12,896 bases of DNA from Eimeria necatrix (GCF_000499385.1 NW_013651764.1:3463-16358); one strand, 5' to 3'; counted from the first letter of the stretch, positions 1 to 7,152 are shown. The notes: generated by a model not told the origin, from the sequence alone. Numbers and translations are program-made.

Positions 1-867
1 AGAATACACTGAGGTTCTGCAAGCGAGCACTGCATATTTTCCCACACCTACCGGCTAGGGTGAAACCCATCATGAATGCTACGTCGCTCTCCGAGTGTTG
101 TGGAGCTTGATTTTCTGATTTCTGCAGCGAGTAACATCAGCAGAGCAGCCTTCCTTTAGCCAACAGCACTTGCGACGTTTGCTCGGCGCATTCTGTGCGT
201 CTGTGCATACAGGAGACTTGCACGTACTTTTGCAACCAACTACGTTTTCCGCCGATGTGAATAACGCGATTTTTGTGAACACAAACAACAAAACACATGC
301 GTCTTTCCTCTAGTCCACAACTGTATGTAACCCAGTGCAAATGACTGCTCGGTAACAAATGCACCGCTTCGCACAGCGCAAAAAGCATGAAAGTACTCGA
401 TGCCTACTGCTCGCACGCGGAGTACACTAGCTTTGCTTGAGCACAAAAAAGACCGTACGCGGCACGCTGCCATGTGCCCGAAGCTATCAACTGATAACGG
501 GACTCATATTTTGAGTGATGAGGAGCAACAACCCAAGCCACCCCTAAAGCCTTTTTTCATCGACTCGTACTCCCTGCCAAGCCATGCACTCGAAATTACC
601 GCATGCACAAAGCGTCCACTGCCAAACAGACCGAGTGCTTCGTGCGGAAATTGCCACTGTTGACACTCTGCCTTGTGGTCCCACGCAGTAACCTCTCAAC
701 GGGCTGATAAAGGAACGTATAGACGACAACCTCAATGAATCAAGGCGTGCCGTGAACCTGCGGAGCGCTCATTCGCCACATTGCATGCATCTCTTCAAGT
801 GTTCAGCATCAGCTTCCAGCATTCACGCGGAGTCATCCGCCCTACAATATTTGTATTTCATTTCCAG
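1..867. other. No supportable gene
   Basis: I see only short overlapping frames on both strands here, none with a recognisable motif, signal peptide or membrane segment. One acceptor-like string lies on the plus strand near 108-127 (a T-rich run ending in CTGCAG), but the sequence after it does not stay open in a convincing frame. The 87-codon plus-strand frame at 400-663 is rich in Pro, Ser, Thr and Cys. It overlaps open minus-strand frames and has no feature that separates it from chance. Confidence 0.5.
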
Positions 868-1035
868 GAAATGTTGGCGGGCTGTTCCTATTACTGCGTC
901 CATGAAACTGCGCAAGCGCGAGGGCTTATGCGTGGTAACTTTCAGGCATTCCCTGTGGGATCATTTTACGTACAGCATGCAATGAATGTAGTGCGATTTA
1001 GACCGCAGAAGATTTGCCACTCCTGTATAATATGA
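868..1035 (+). pseudogene. Exon-like stretch with a C-x-Y-Y-C motif, possibly a decayed small secreted-protein exon
   Basis: A pyrimidine-rich tract ending in TTTCCAG at 861-867 is followed by a frame that stays open to a TGA at 1033-1035, about 55 codons. It opens with a Gly-Cys-Ser-Tyr-Tyr-Cys motif. About 15 residues later comes a Gly-Asn-Phe and then a Phe-Pro-Val-Gly-Ser run. Small cysteine-rich tick salivary families (basic-tail type and relatives) often show a C-x-Y-Y/x-C start followed by a Gly/Phe-Pro-Asp-Gly-Thr-x-Cys stretch. Here the Asp and the final Cys of that second motif are not present, so if the kinship is real the exon is degenerate. No matching first exon or donor site was found nearby. 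The resemblance is by eye to a short, loose pattern, and chance is a fair alternative. Confidence 0.25.
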
Positions 1036-1171
1036 CATACAACAGAAAATGTGGGGAAAAAGCGTCCCGAACAACGCAATTTGATTCCTGTCAAGCAGTG
1101 TTAATCGCGATTTCCGACCTGGTGGAAGATGAAAAAAGAGGTTCTGTCAGAAGATAGCCCTTTATAAGGAG

Positions 1172-1229
1172 TTTAACGACAATTGGCACAATAAACTTGA
1201 TTACCTCCTTGATCAAGGACGTCGTTAAA
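1172..1229. repeat. Inverted repeat with an inner palindrome
   Basis: A 9-base stem (TTTAACGAC at 1172-1180 and its exact complement GTCGTTAAA at 1221-1229) encloses a 40-base spacer. The right part of the spacer holds the perfect 12-base palindrome CCTTGATCAAGG (1207-1218). The structure sits just past the putative poly(A) signal of the minus-strand small frame at 1268-1492. It could be a transcript-end hairpin or a remnant of a small transposon. No target-site duplication is visible. Confidence 0.45.
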
Positions 1230-1236
1230 ATTTAAA

Positions 1237-1242
1237 TTTATT
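1237..1242 (-). promoter_or_regulatory. Putative poly(A) signal (AATAAA, minus strand)
   Basis: TTTATT on the plus strand reads AATAAA on the minus strand. It lies 26 bases beyond the TGA of the small secreted-type frame that ends at 1268. That order and spacing would give a very short but normal 3' untranslated region. The hexamer alone is common in DNA of this composition, so its value depends on the frame next to it. Confidence 0.35.
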
Positions 1243-1267
1243 CCGGTTCAATAGGCACAAATTCCAA

Positions 1268-1492
1268 TCATTTTGCGAAAATTTGATACTCTTCGCAAAG
1301 TAATTGATATGAACTGCTCAGCAAGGAAAGCAGTATTGTTTCCGGCAGAAATGTGCATGTGCGGAAACTCGTGTCTTCACATACAGGCTGCACCTCATAA
1401 GGATCTGTTAACACTTTCATCATCACGTGAGTAACGTTGAAAGAGTTCTTGCATATCGCCAACAGCAGAAATGCCAGGAACATCCACTTCAT
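1268..1492 (-). CDS. Putative small secreted protein, 74 residues, unknown function
   Basis: The frame starts at an ATG (complement of 1490-1492) and ends at a TGA (complement of 1268-1270). Its first 14 or so residues form a textbook signal peptide: Met-Lys, then an unbroken Leu/Phe/Ala/Ile core, then Cys-Lys. The mature part would be about 58 residues with Cys at positions 38, 46 and 66 and an N-glycosylation sequon at 19-21 (Asn-Val-Thr). Just before the ATG is a pyrimidine-rich stretch ending in CGCAG, which could be an acceptor placing the ATG at the start of an exon. An AATAAA follows the stop after 26 bases. An odd number of mature cysteines and no recognised family motif leave the function open. 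It may also be the first coding exon of a longer gene, or a chance frame. It is not adjacent to any certain gene. Confidence 0.4.
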   Translation of the reverse strand: MKWMFLAFLLLAICKNSFNVTHVMMKVLTDPYEVQPVCEDTSFRTCTFLPETILLSLLSSSYQLLCEEYQIFAK

Positions 1493-1722
1493 ACTGCGAG
1501 GAAAGCTCAGAATATGTATTTGGGCTTATAACCTTCGGGTCTTAAGAGTGTGGCATAACTGGGGATGACGATCAGAGGCAACAAACGTGAGCAAAGCCAG
1601 TGTCAAACAAGTCTTGATTTGTGGGCCCATACTGCCGAAACGTGCTTCCGAATCACTGCAGCAAGAGCAGCACGCTTGATTATCGTGGTGGCGTCGAGCG
1701 AGGCGCACAAGAAGCTTCATAA

Positions 1723-1995
1723 AAGGCATGCAGAGCCATCACCAACTGCTCTGTGCACCACGAATGGAAATATTGCTTCCTGTATCATTCTGCGTACACG
1801 CTTCAGGGTATGAGCCGGAAGTTCTTCGAGCTTTTGCAAATTGCTGCTAAGCATTATGGTATGCAGTTTCAAGTAAAGCTATGTGCAGCTGCTTTCCGTG
1901 CCCTTTTATCTACAGTAACGTACGCCCTGGAAAGCGATTGCATTCCTTTTGAAGACCTCCAACTTATTTGTTTTAGTAGACGCATCGTCGTGTAA
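1723..1995 (+). CDS. Unassigned open frame, helix-forming composition (possible exon)
   Basis: The plus-strand frame is open from just after a TAA at 1720-1722 to a TAA at 1993-1995. From 1807 on (Gly-Met-Ser-Arg-Lys-Phe-Phe) it has balanced charged and hydrophobic residues that could form amphipathic helices, with Cys and Phe/Leu clusters near the end. An acceptor-like CTTCAG at 1801-1806 precedes that part, so the real exon, if any, may begin at 1807. The opposite strand is also open from 1869, and at most one of the two overlapping frames is likely to be real. No domain or motif was recognised. Confidence 0.22.
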   Translation, partial: KACRAITNCSVHHEWKYCFLYHSAYTLQGMSRKFFELLQIAAKHYGMQFQVKLCAAAFRALLSTVTYALESDCIPFEDLQLICFSRRIVV

Positions 1996-2354
1996 ATGAA
2001 AGGTAAAAAGAAGACTTCTGTGCGGCATCCAGCAACCCGAAGGAAAGACTGACAAATGTCTACGCAGTGTTTGCTTGCAAACGAAAGTCTGCAGAACACC
2101 AATAAGTCATGTGCTAGAGACTTGTTGTTGCCTGCAAACAGGGACCTCAGCACAGTGTTGCACACTATAGCGTGCATCGAGATCTGCACGAGTTCATGGC
2201 TGTAATGCATGCATACAGATTCTGCAGAAACAGCCAAATGCCTCCAGATGATCCCAAATATGCCATTATTGTTTCCCGGTTTTTTAAGTGAACCTTGCAG
2301 TGCGCTACAAATATACAAACAATAGAAGGAAATGATGGTTACCGAAAAACGCAT
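1869..2354 (-). CDS. Unassigned 161-residue frame with a signal-like N-terminus
   Basis: This is the longest open frame in the window. It begins Met-Arg-Phe-Ser and continues with a hydrophobic, Ile/Phe/Tyr/Cys-rich stretch to about residue 20, which could act as a signal peptide. The rest is Cys- and Ser-containing with a basic end, without a motif I know. At about 160 codons, roughly one frame every few windows of this size is expected by chance. An internal acceptor-like string (CCCTGTTTGCAG on the minus strand, near 2145) hints that only the later part could be an exon. The plus-strand frame at 1723-1995 overlaps its 3' part. I list it as possible, not established. Confidence 0.25.
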   Translation of the reverse strand: MRFSVTIISFYCLYICSALQGSLKKPGNNNGIFGIIWRHLAVSAESVCMHYSHELVQISMHAIVCNTVLRSLFAGNNKSLAHDLLVFCRLSFASKHCVDICQSFLRVAGCRTEVFFLPFIYTTMRLLKQISWRSSKGMQSLSRAYVTVDKRARKAAAHSFT

Positions 2355-2483
2355 TCAGTTAAGCATTCTACCTGTAGCAGAAAAGGGGGCGACACATGCA
2401 GCGCTGTACGTGAATTTCCCCGTGACCTAATACCTGTATTGTTAAGATTCAAAAGCGATTTTCCTCGTCAAGTCATATAGCAC

Positions 2484-2870
2484 TTAAGGTTCGCCATAGA
2501 GGACAAGCTTTCGGAAAGGTGCGCCCATGCGAGCTTCAAACGTATGCGTACAACGGAAGATGTGTTGATCGCAATTATACGTACTGGCTGCAGTTCGCAG
2601 ACTCGTATTAAGGTTGCCATAATGTAGTCGCGTTCTATAAAGGCTTTGCTGCTTGCAGCGACGGAGCTGTGTATACATATGAACTAAAACTCCAACTAGC
2701 AGGAGCATTCCATATGACAAACAAAGCGCTAAGCCGATCAAGGAAACAGTCCATGTCGATGAGTCCCTCTGCTGTTTTTTCAGCAAGCACAACACCGATA
2801 GCCAACGCTGTATGAACGCACTGGCTGCAGCATCATATAAGGTGATAACTTTTATCCTTTCACGCTGCAA
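2484..2870 (-). CDS. Unassigned 128-residue frame with one strong membrane helix
   Basis: Residues 41-64 form an uninterrupted hydrophobic stretch (Val, Leu, Ile, Gly, Met, Ala) long enough to cross a membrane. It is followed at once by a basic Gln-Leu-Arg-Arg-Cys-Lys patch, the arrangement expected for a helix with its positive end facing the cytosol. The first 35 residues are less protein-like. An AAAAAACAG string before residue 36 could be a weak acceptor, so the membrane part may be an exon of a larger membrane protein. No family was recognised. Chance hydrophobic frames of this size do occur in non-coding DNA. Confidence 0.25.
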   Translation of the reverse strand: MQRERIKVITLYDAAASAFIQRWLSVLCLLKKQQRDSSTWTVSLIGLALCLSYGMLLLVGVLVHMYTQLRRCKQQSLYRTRLHYGNLNTSLRTAASTYNCDQHIFRCTHTFEARMGAPFRKLVLYGEP

Positions 2871-3023
2871 CTAGTCAGAAGGGCAATGTGAGAAATATAG
2901 ATAAGATTCATTTCAAAGCGCACGGAAGCCCTTTTTCATTAGGTGCCTGGATATTTTCTTGACGCATTTTAATTTGCAGCAACGGCCACAGTAACTGCAG
3001 CATAGCATTTTTTCTAACTGCTC
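2871..3023. other. No feature seen
   Basis: Short AT-rich spacer with no open frame or repeat that I can support. Confidence 0.5.
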
Positions 3024-3446
3024 ATGGATAGTCTCCTCTATTGCAGCAACAAACAAAATGCCGACGTGTCAGGCATTTACGACCGCAGAGCACTACATCC
3101 ATTGGCAGAAGAACGCAACTGCTCCACAAACGCATTCCGCATCGCTACAGCAATCACAGTCGTCAGAGTGAGTCTCTGGGAGTAGCATCCTTGCTTCCTA
3201 GTCAATATCACAGTCTACCAACTAACTACGGTTACCAAAACCTACGCCCTAAACAACGCGTTCATCACCGTAGTATACCAAGCCGTTCGTTAAGTCGGCT
3301 TTTCAAGAGCATTCACAGAGATCGGCGACCTGGCCTTTGCACATTACAGTAATCAGAGCACGCACCTACACAGCGCTGTGGCAACAAGAGTATATGAAAC
3401 GCAGAACATCATCACCGATGCACGGAAATTCCACCATAGTTCTTAG
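3024..3446 (+). pseudogene. Coding-like frame broken by two in-frame stops (possible pseudogene or exon)
   Basis: The frame starting at ATG 3024 gives 53 residues before TAG 3183-3185. The same frame continues open to TAA 3291-3293 and again to TAG 3444-3446. Across all three parts the codons look coding-like: many end in C, and the residues are balanced (Asp-Val-Ser-Gly-Ile-Tyr in part one, Phe-Thr-Glu-Ile-Gly-Asp in part three). The 103-codon frame at 3041-3352 is Arg/Ser/His-rich, as off-frame shadows often are. A strong acceptor-like tract (CTCCTCTATTGCAG) ends at 3046 and a strong donor-like GTGAGT lies at 3168-3173, so 3047-3167 (121 bp) could also be a single spliced exon. I recognise no family. 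Both readings are inference. Confidence 0.3.
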
Positions 3447-4194
3447 GTCAATATCTTGTTCGGTAATCGTATCATTCAGAATCAACTAATAAGTCTGTGA
3501 GCTGTTTTACAACTGATTCATGATTGGGTGAAAGTTTTTCTCTTTTTGAATCACCTCAGTGAACACCACGTATATCTTTAGATGACTGAATATAAGAATG
3601 AATTGCAGTAACTAACTATGAAAAAAAGCATGCAAGTACTGCCCTCCACTATGTCATGCGCAGATAGCCATATCCATTCCATGTGCACGAGCAACAGCCT
3701 TGACAAGTGCAAGCTGCGTTTCAACATTTACCATCTGCAAGCAAAAAGAAATGTTAAGTGCTTCAAAACGCACATGCGTTATAGCATTCATCTTAATCAC
3801 CTGGAAATACTGCCTTAGTCAGCGGGCACACGCAGAGAAGCTGTTGGCATCCAAGCAAAGTCTTGCTCAGCGTCGACAGCTTGTCTGTGTCTACGTTTCA
3901 GCGCATTTACAGTCCAACAAGAGTGAGCAAAACGGAAACCACGGATGAGAATGATTTTCTGTCCTAGTTATGAAGTGCTTCTTCGAACACAACTTTGTTG
4001 CATTATGGCTTCTTGGACCCCGATGATGGAACACGGGGAACAATCTAGACTTCTCTGAGTACTCATACAAGCGTTTGTATCCCCATATGCTGGGGTGGTC
4101 AACCCCGGCTCACTATCTGCTTAACATCAATGCGCTGTAAAGAATAAGACCTGCAACGATTTCCAGAAACCGTGAAAAACCGTAGCATATATCC
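3447..4194. other. No gene seen; one hairpin pair
   Basis: Short frames at 3618-3818 and 3700-3948 overlap each other in different phases and have no motif, so I do not call them. A pyrimidine-rich run ending in CTCAG near 3539-3560 looks like an acceptor but leads to no convincing exon. The hairpins at 4065-4109 are listed separately. Confidence 0.5.
4065..4109. repeat. Two adjacent small hairpins
   Basis: ATACAA (4065-4070) pairs with TTGTAT (4075-4080) across a 4-base loop. Nine bases further on, GCTGGGGT (4089-4096) pairs with ACCCCGGC (4102-4109) across a 5-base loop, with one G-T wobble. The second is unusually GC-rich for its surroundings. It does not match the histone 3' stem-loop and is not followed by a T-run. 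Its role is unknown. Confidence 0.4.
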
Positions 4195-4400
4195 AGCACG
4201 ATCCCATGGTACCGCGAGCTCCTATCTTATCACGTTACAACAAGAAACATACGCTTTCAATCAAACGCTAGTACAGCAGTACTCCATTTCCAAGTAAGCA
4301 GCGCATGTGGCATATCCTAATTGTCGATTTGACTTCACAATCGAAACGCGGGGCCAAAGAGAGGCAAATTGATGTACTTGACATGTATATCACCAGAAAG
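4195..4400 (+). repeat. Possible very decayed repeat monomer (left flank of the array)
   Basis: Short blocks here recall the start of the monomers in the same order: ATGGTACCGC near 4206 against ATGGTCCCGC in the unit at 10430, then GTTACAACAA against GTTGCGTCAAAACAA, then TTCCAAGTAA near 4288, which is exactly present near 11670 in the second A unit. Spacing is broadly consistent with the monomer. Similarity between blocks is weak and judged by eye, so this is tentative. Confidence 0.25.
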
Positions 4401-4758
4401 CCAGAAGGCCACTAGTTAGCTGTTGTCATCCACCATTGCTCACTCCCTGCACGCAAGGCCGTGGACATATACGCTTCTCTAAGCCGTCCAGATACGAGCA
4501 TGATAAAGCGCTAGGGACCCGCAGAAGATCCACATAGATACAGGAACAAACGTGCGAAAGGCCCAGCATGCGTGATTGCTGAAACGATAAATATTATATG
4601 CCATCTTATTCAAAAGGGTGCAATGATAGTGTGTTAAATATCTTCGCATGTCATTTGGCCCTGCAACATGCTTGTGCGCCTACCTATTTTCCCATTCTTT
4701 TCTGATAATTGTTTCATCTGGTTTTCATCGACGGCCATTCCATTACACTGTCGCTTGA

Positions 4759-4929
4759 ATGGGTATCTATGTGCTGGCTCTACTACTGGCAAGCTGCGTT
4801 TGTTTCTGTTTGCATTTGAAAGCAGGCGACACGAATAATTTGTATCAGGAAGATCTCATGAGATTAATGCATAGCGAGTACGTGGCTGAGAGCAGCAAAA
4901 AGTCCAGAAACAAGTGGATAACAGATTAA
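4759..4929 (+). CDS. Putative small secreted peptide, 56 residues
   Basis: The frame runs from ATG 4759 to TAA 4927-4929. Residues 1-20 form a clear signal peptide: Met-Gly-Ile-Tyr, a Val-Leu-Ala-Leu-Leu-Leu core, then a small Ala-Ser-Cys and a Cys-rich end. The remaining 36 or so residues are hydrophilic with alternating acidic and basic groups (Asp-Leu-Met-Arg-Leu-Met-His, then Ser-Ser-Lys-Lys-Ser-Arg). Secreted short charged peptides of this form are common in tick saliva, but I recognise no named family. It could be the first exon of a longer gene, with the GTATGA just after the stop or GTGGCT upstream as weak donors. A caution is that the sequence around it (TCGCTTGAATGGG, GCATTTGAAAG) weakly resembles a stretch of the downstream monomer, which would make the frame fortuitous. 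No poly(A) signal follows closely. Confidence 0.3.
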   Translation: MGIYVLALLLASCVCFCLHLKAGDTNNLYQEDLMRLMHSEYVAESSKKSRNKWITD

Positions 4930-4949
4930 GTATGACAGATGTAGCTCAA

Positions 4950-5224
4950 ACTACGCTGTCATGACCTACGAGGCGAACTGAACGCTGAACATTGGTGCCG
5001 GAAATAGTATATAGTAGACCCCTGCAAACGTCTGCAGTTTACCTTATTGGGAGGCACCTCGCACATCTGCATTGTAATACCTATACCAAGGGTATCAATA
5101 TATCGGAAGGCAAGCACGCTAATCTGATTTTTTGAAGACACGATTAGCAAGACTTCCAACGGCTTCAACAAGCAATCATTGCTTTCCCCACGGAAGCTAA
5201 ACATCTAAAAAAAGAAAAGAACAC
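4950..5224 (+). repeat. Decayed, truncated repeat monomer at the array edge
   Basis: Several blocks match the B unit in order. ATTGTAATACCTATACC near 5070 matches ATTGGGACAACTGTATC. CACGCTAATCTGATTTTTTGAAG near 5116 matches CGCGCTAATCTGAGTTTTGAAG in the unit at 8241. GATTAGCAAGACTTCC near 5142 matches GATCAGCAAGACCTTC. The upstream GAACGCTGAACATTGGTGCC region is compatible with the monomer as well. The copy is clearly more diverged than any later unit and ends in a short A-rich stretch at about 5205-5220, where the well-preserved array begins. Confidence 0.55.
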
Positions 5225-5601
5225 GAGGCGTGTAAATGCCAAGCAAGATTTTGTCCAGATATACGCTGCACATGATAAAACAGTCTCAGATACCACTAGA
5301 GGTCATAAGCTGGATCAACACAACTAACCAGAAGAACGCCTCTCTTGTTTCAGCTCAGCATTATTTGGTCGAACATAAGCGGCGCACTTGCAGCAACAGC
5401 TGTCAGCTTCGAGTAAAAACAGAGTGACTGAGCTCTCTACTACGTCAACTGCCTTCATACGGGAATCAAATTTAACGTCGATTCTTAGTGCCACAAACAA
5501 TGCGTGGCAGAATTTTGCAAGTGTTTGTACTGCACCACTGCACAAATTATGCAGTGAAAATTTTCATTCACTAGTGCAGAGCATCGTAATGCACACCTGC
5601 G

Positions 5602-6045
5602 TTATGACAGCGCTACCAAACTGCAAATCTGAAAGAAAACGAACGCTTGAGCTCCAGTTTTGAAGCGCGTGATCAGCAAGACATTTAGCGTCTTCAGCAC
5701 GCATGAAGTCATCCGACACGTAGGTGAAAAGGTATAGAAATCAAATATCATGAACAGGCGTATGTGGCGGAGGCATAACGTACATTCTTTGGCATGCCCG
5801 CAGCAGTGACAGAAAGCGGTAACGGAGACTTCAATTACGCAGAGCGTGGCCCGAAACAATGTTCGCACCTCCTCGCCCAATAAATGTGCATTCCTCGCGG
5901 CAAACGTACGGAAAAAAGTCTCACATAAATTTCTACGTGACATCACGGATTGAGCGACAACGTATCGGTCTAACGCCACAATGCCGATGTGCATTGCAGA
6001 GAACACATGGTTGTGAAAGTAAACTTTTTTTTGTATGGCGCACAC
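5602..6045 (-). other. 147-codon open frame inside A monomer, probably not a gene
   Basis: This frame is open on the minus strand across most of the A unit and is Cys-, Phe- and Arg-rich. In the second A unit the same frame is broken by one in-frame stop in the part matching 5859-5905, which leaves only 12146-11910 listed as open. A three-base insertion between the copies keeps the frame. The stop, and the lack of any motif, argue for chance or decay. Confidence 0.2.
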
Positions 6046-6104
6046 ATTACACGATTCTTCAAGACCAATTACGACACGCGCCTCAGATCGAATTCACTTC
6101 CTAA
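5859..6104 (+). other. 81-codon frame shared by both A monomers
   Basis: Beginning at ATG 5859, this frame stays open in both A units (here and at 12125-12376). It is intact for 68 aligned codons before a 2-base indel near the C-terminus. Among those codons I count 7 with silent differences and 10 with amino-acid changes, fewer replacements than neutral drift would usually give but far too few sites to be decisive. The product is basic, with a Cys-Arg-Cys run and no known motif. It has no signal peptide. Confidence 0.2.
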
Positions 6105-6115
6105 CCTCTAAACAG

Positions 6116-7152
6116 TCCCTGTGTAAATGCCACGCGCTCCTTTATTCACATATACCTTTCACATGACAAACCGGGCACAAACGCCTCTAAAGGTCCTAGG
6201 CTGCATCAAAATAACTAGGCAGACTAGCAGCTTGTTTCAGCTCAGCACTTATTTGTCAAATATAAGCGGTGCACTTGCAGCAACCGCACTCAGCTTCACT
6301 TCAAAACAGAGTCACGCAGACCTATCCTACTTCAAAAAATACAAGAAACAGACAAGTGCCACCAATGAGTTCCGAATAAGTGGAGGTTTCAACGCACACT
6401 GGAAGCATGGTGCCCTGTAGCAAAAAGTGAAGAAATTGTAGATTCGAAGAGCGTTATGTCGCGCAGGACATGCCGATCAAATAAAGTCCTCATGAGCTAG
6501 AAAGCAAATTCAACGGCGCACCTTAATGCCACAAACAACCTATATCAGAACGCTGCAAGCATTTGTGCTTCATCGCAAACAAACTACCCCGCTAGCCTTT
6601 TCATGCACTGGGGCAGAGCATCGTGCTGCACACTTGCATTGGGACAACTGTATCAAAGCTGAGCTGCGCATTTGAAAGGAAACGGACGCGCTAGTCTGAG
6701 TTCTGAAGCACGTGATCAGCAAGATCTTTTGTGTCCTGAGCACGCAGGACGCCGTCCCACGAGCACGCCAGGAGATGCAGTAAAACAAATCGAATAGGCA
6801 ACGCGTTTGCAGTGGGAGCAAAAAAATTCATATTCTGAGATACATGACCCCGCTTAAATCCCAGAAAGCGCCCCTGAAAGCTCGAAACTCGCAGAGATCC
6901 ACCTAAGAGAAAGATGGCAACTTCTCGCTCAGCAAATGTGCGCTTTAATTTGCAGGCACATATGAACGTGTCGCTGTCATTGTCATGTACTTTCAAGTCG
7001 TGAAAAATGTCTCATACGTAAGAGGCAGAAGCTCGCTGTGCATCAGAAATGCCACACAGTCATGAGAACGTCTGCGCACGGTGCACACATCGCACGGGGG
7101 ACTTAGACCGATTATGATACGCGCCTCGGATCAATTCCACTCCCTAAGCTGC
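6116..7152 (+). repeat. Monomer 2, subtype B (about 1,037 bp)
   Basis: This is a representative B unit. In order it contains the acceptor-like CTTGTTTCAG (6231-6240), the anchor at 6265, the Lys-rich frame, AATAAA at 6480-6485, an AACCTATATCAGAACG block near 6537, a GCAGAGCATCG block at 6613, CACGTG at 6709-6714, and a second acceptor-like TTTAATTTGCAG at 6944-6955. Its closest partner in the window by position in the block is the monomer at 12376. Confidence 0.8.
6127..6420 (+). pseudogene. Lys-rich frame of the B unit (97 codons, not constrained)
   Basis: The frame opens at ATG 6127, reads through the CTTGTTTCAG string and ends at TAG 6418-6420. The same frame can be followed in the other B units, but in most of them it is cut by a stop where the longest copy (12391-12747) continues. 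Against that copy I count about 18 replacement and 6-7 silent differences, close to what drift alone would give. It may descend from a coding exon, but nothing shows it is coding now. Confidence 0.25.

Larger units (their letters stand above)
5225..6115 (+). repeat. Monomer 1, subtype A (about 891 bp)
   Basis: It shares with B units the start (TAAATGCC), the acceptor-like CTTGTTTCAGCTCAGCA block at 5344-5360, the CACAAACAA block near 5492, and the GTGATCAGCAAGA block near 5669. It lacks about 180 bp of B sequence that carries the Lys-rich frame and the AATAAA. Its right half, including a GAACAGGCGTATGTGGCGG block near 5752, differs strongly from B and is matched only by the monomer at 11485. 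Confidence 0.8.

Noticed and set aside
1244..1256. GGTTCAATAGG as a B box of a tRNA-derived SINE
   Set aside because: The last two bases do not fit the B-box pattern and no A box or tail is found at the right distance.
1526..1729. 67-codon minus-strand frame with a Cys-Cys-x-Cys-Cys run
   Set aside because: It overlaps an equally open plus-strand frame (1565-1813), has no signal at its N-terminus and no recognisable motif.
3041..3352. 103-codon plus-strand frame rich in Arg, Ser and His
   Set aside because: It starts at TTG and its composition is that of a shadow of the frame at 3024-3446, which has better codon texture.
6484..6512. CTCATGAGCTAGAAA in B units, reminiscent of a hammerhead ribozyme core (CUGANGA...GAAA), which some satellites carry
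   Set aside because: The conserved G of CUGANGA is C here and there is no room for a stem II, so the catalytic core cannot form.
6691..6996. 101-codon minus-strand frame in monomer 2, with partial counterparts in other units
   Set aside because: The counterparts shift frame and end at different places, no two units keep the same full product, and no motif is present.
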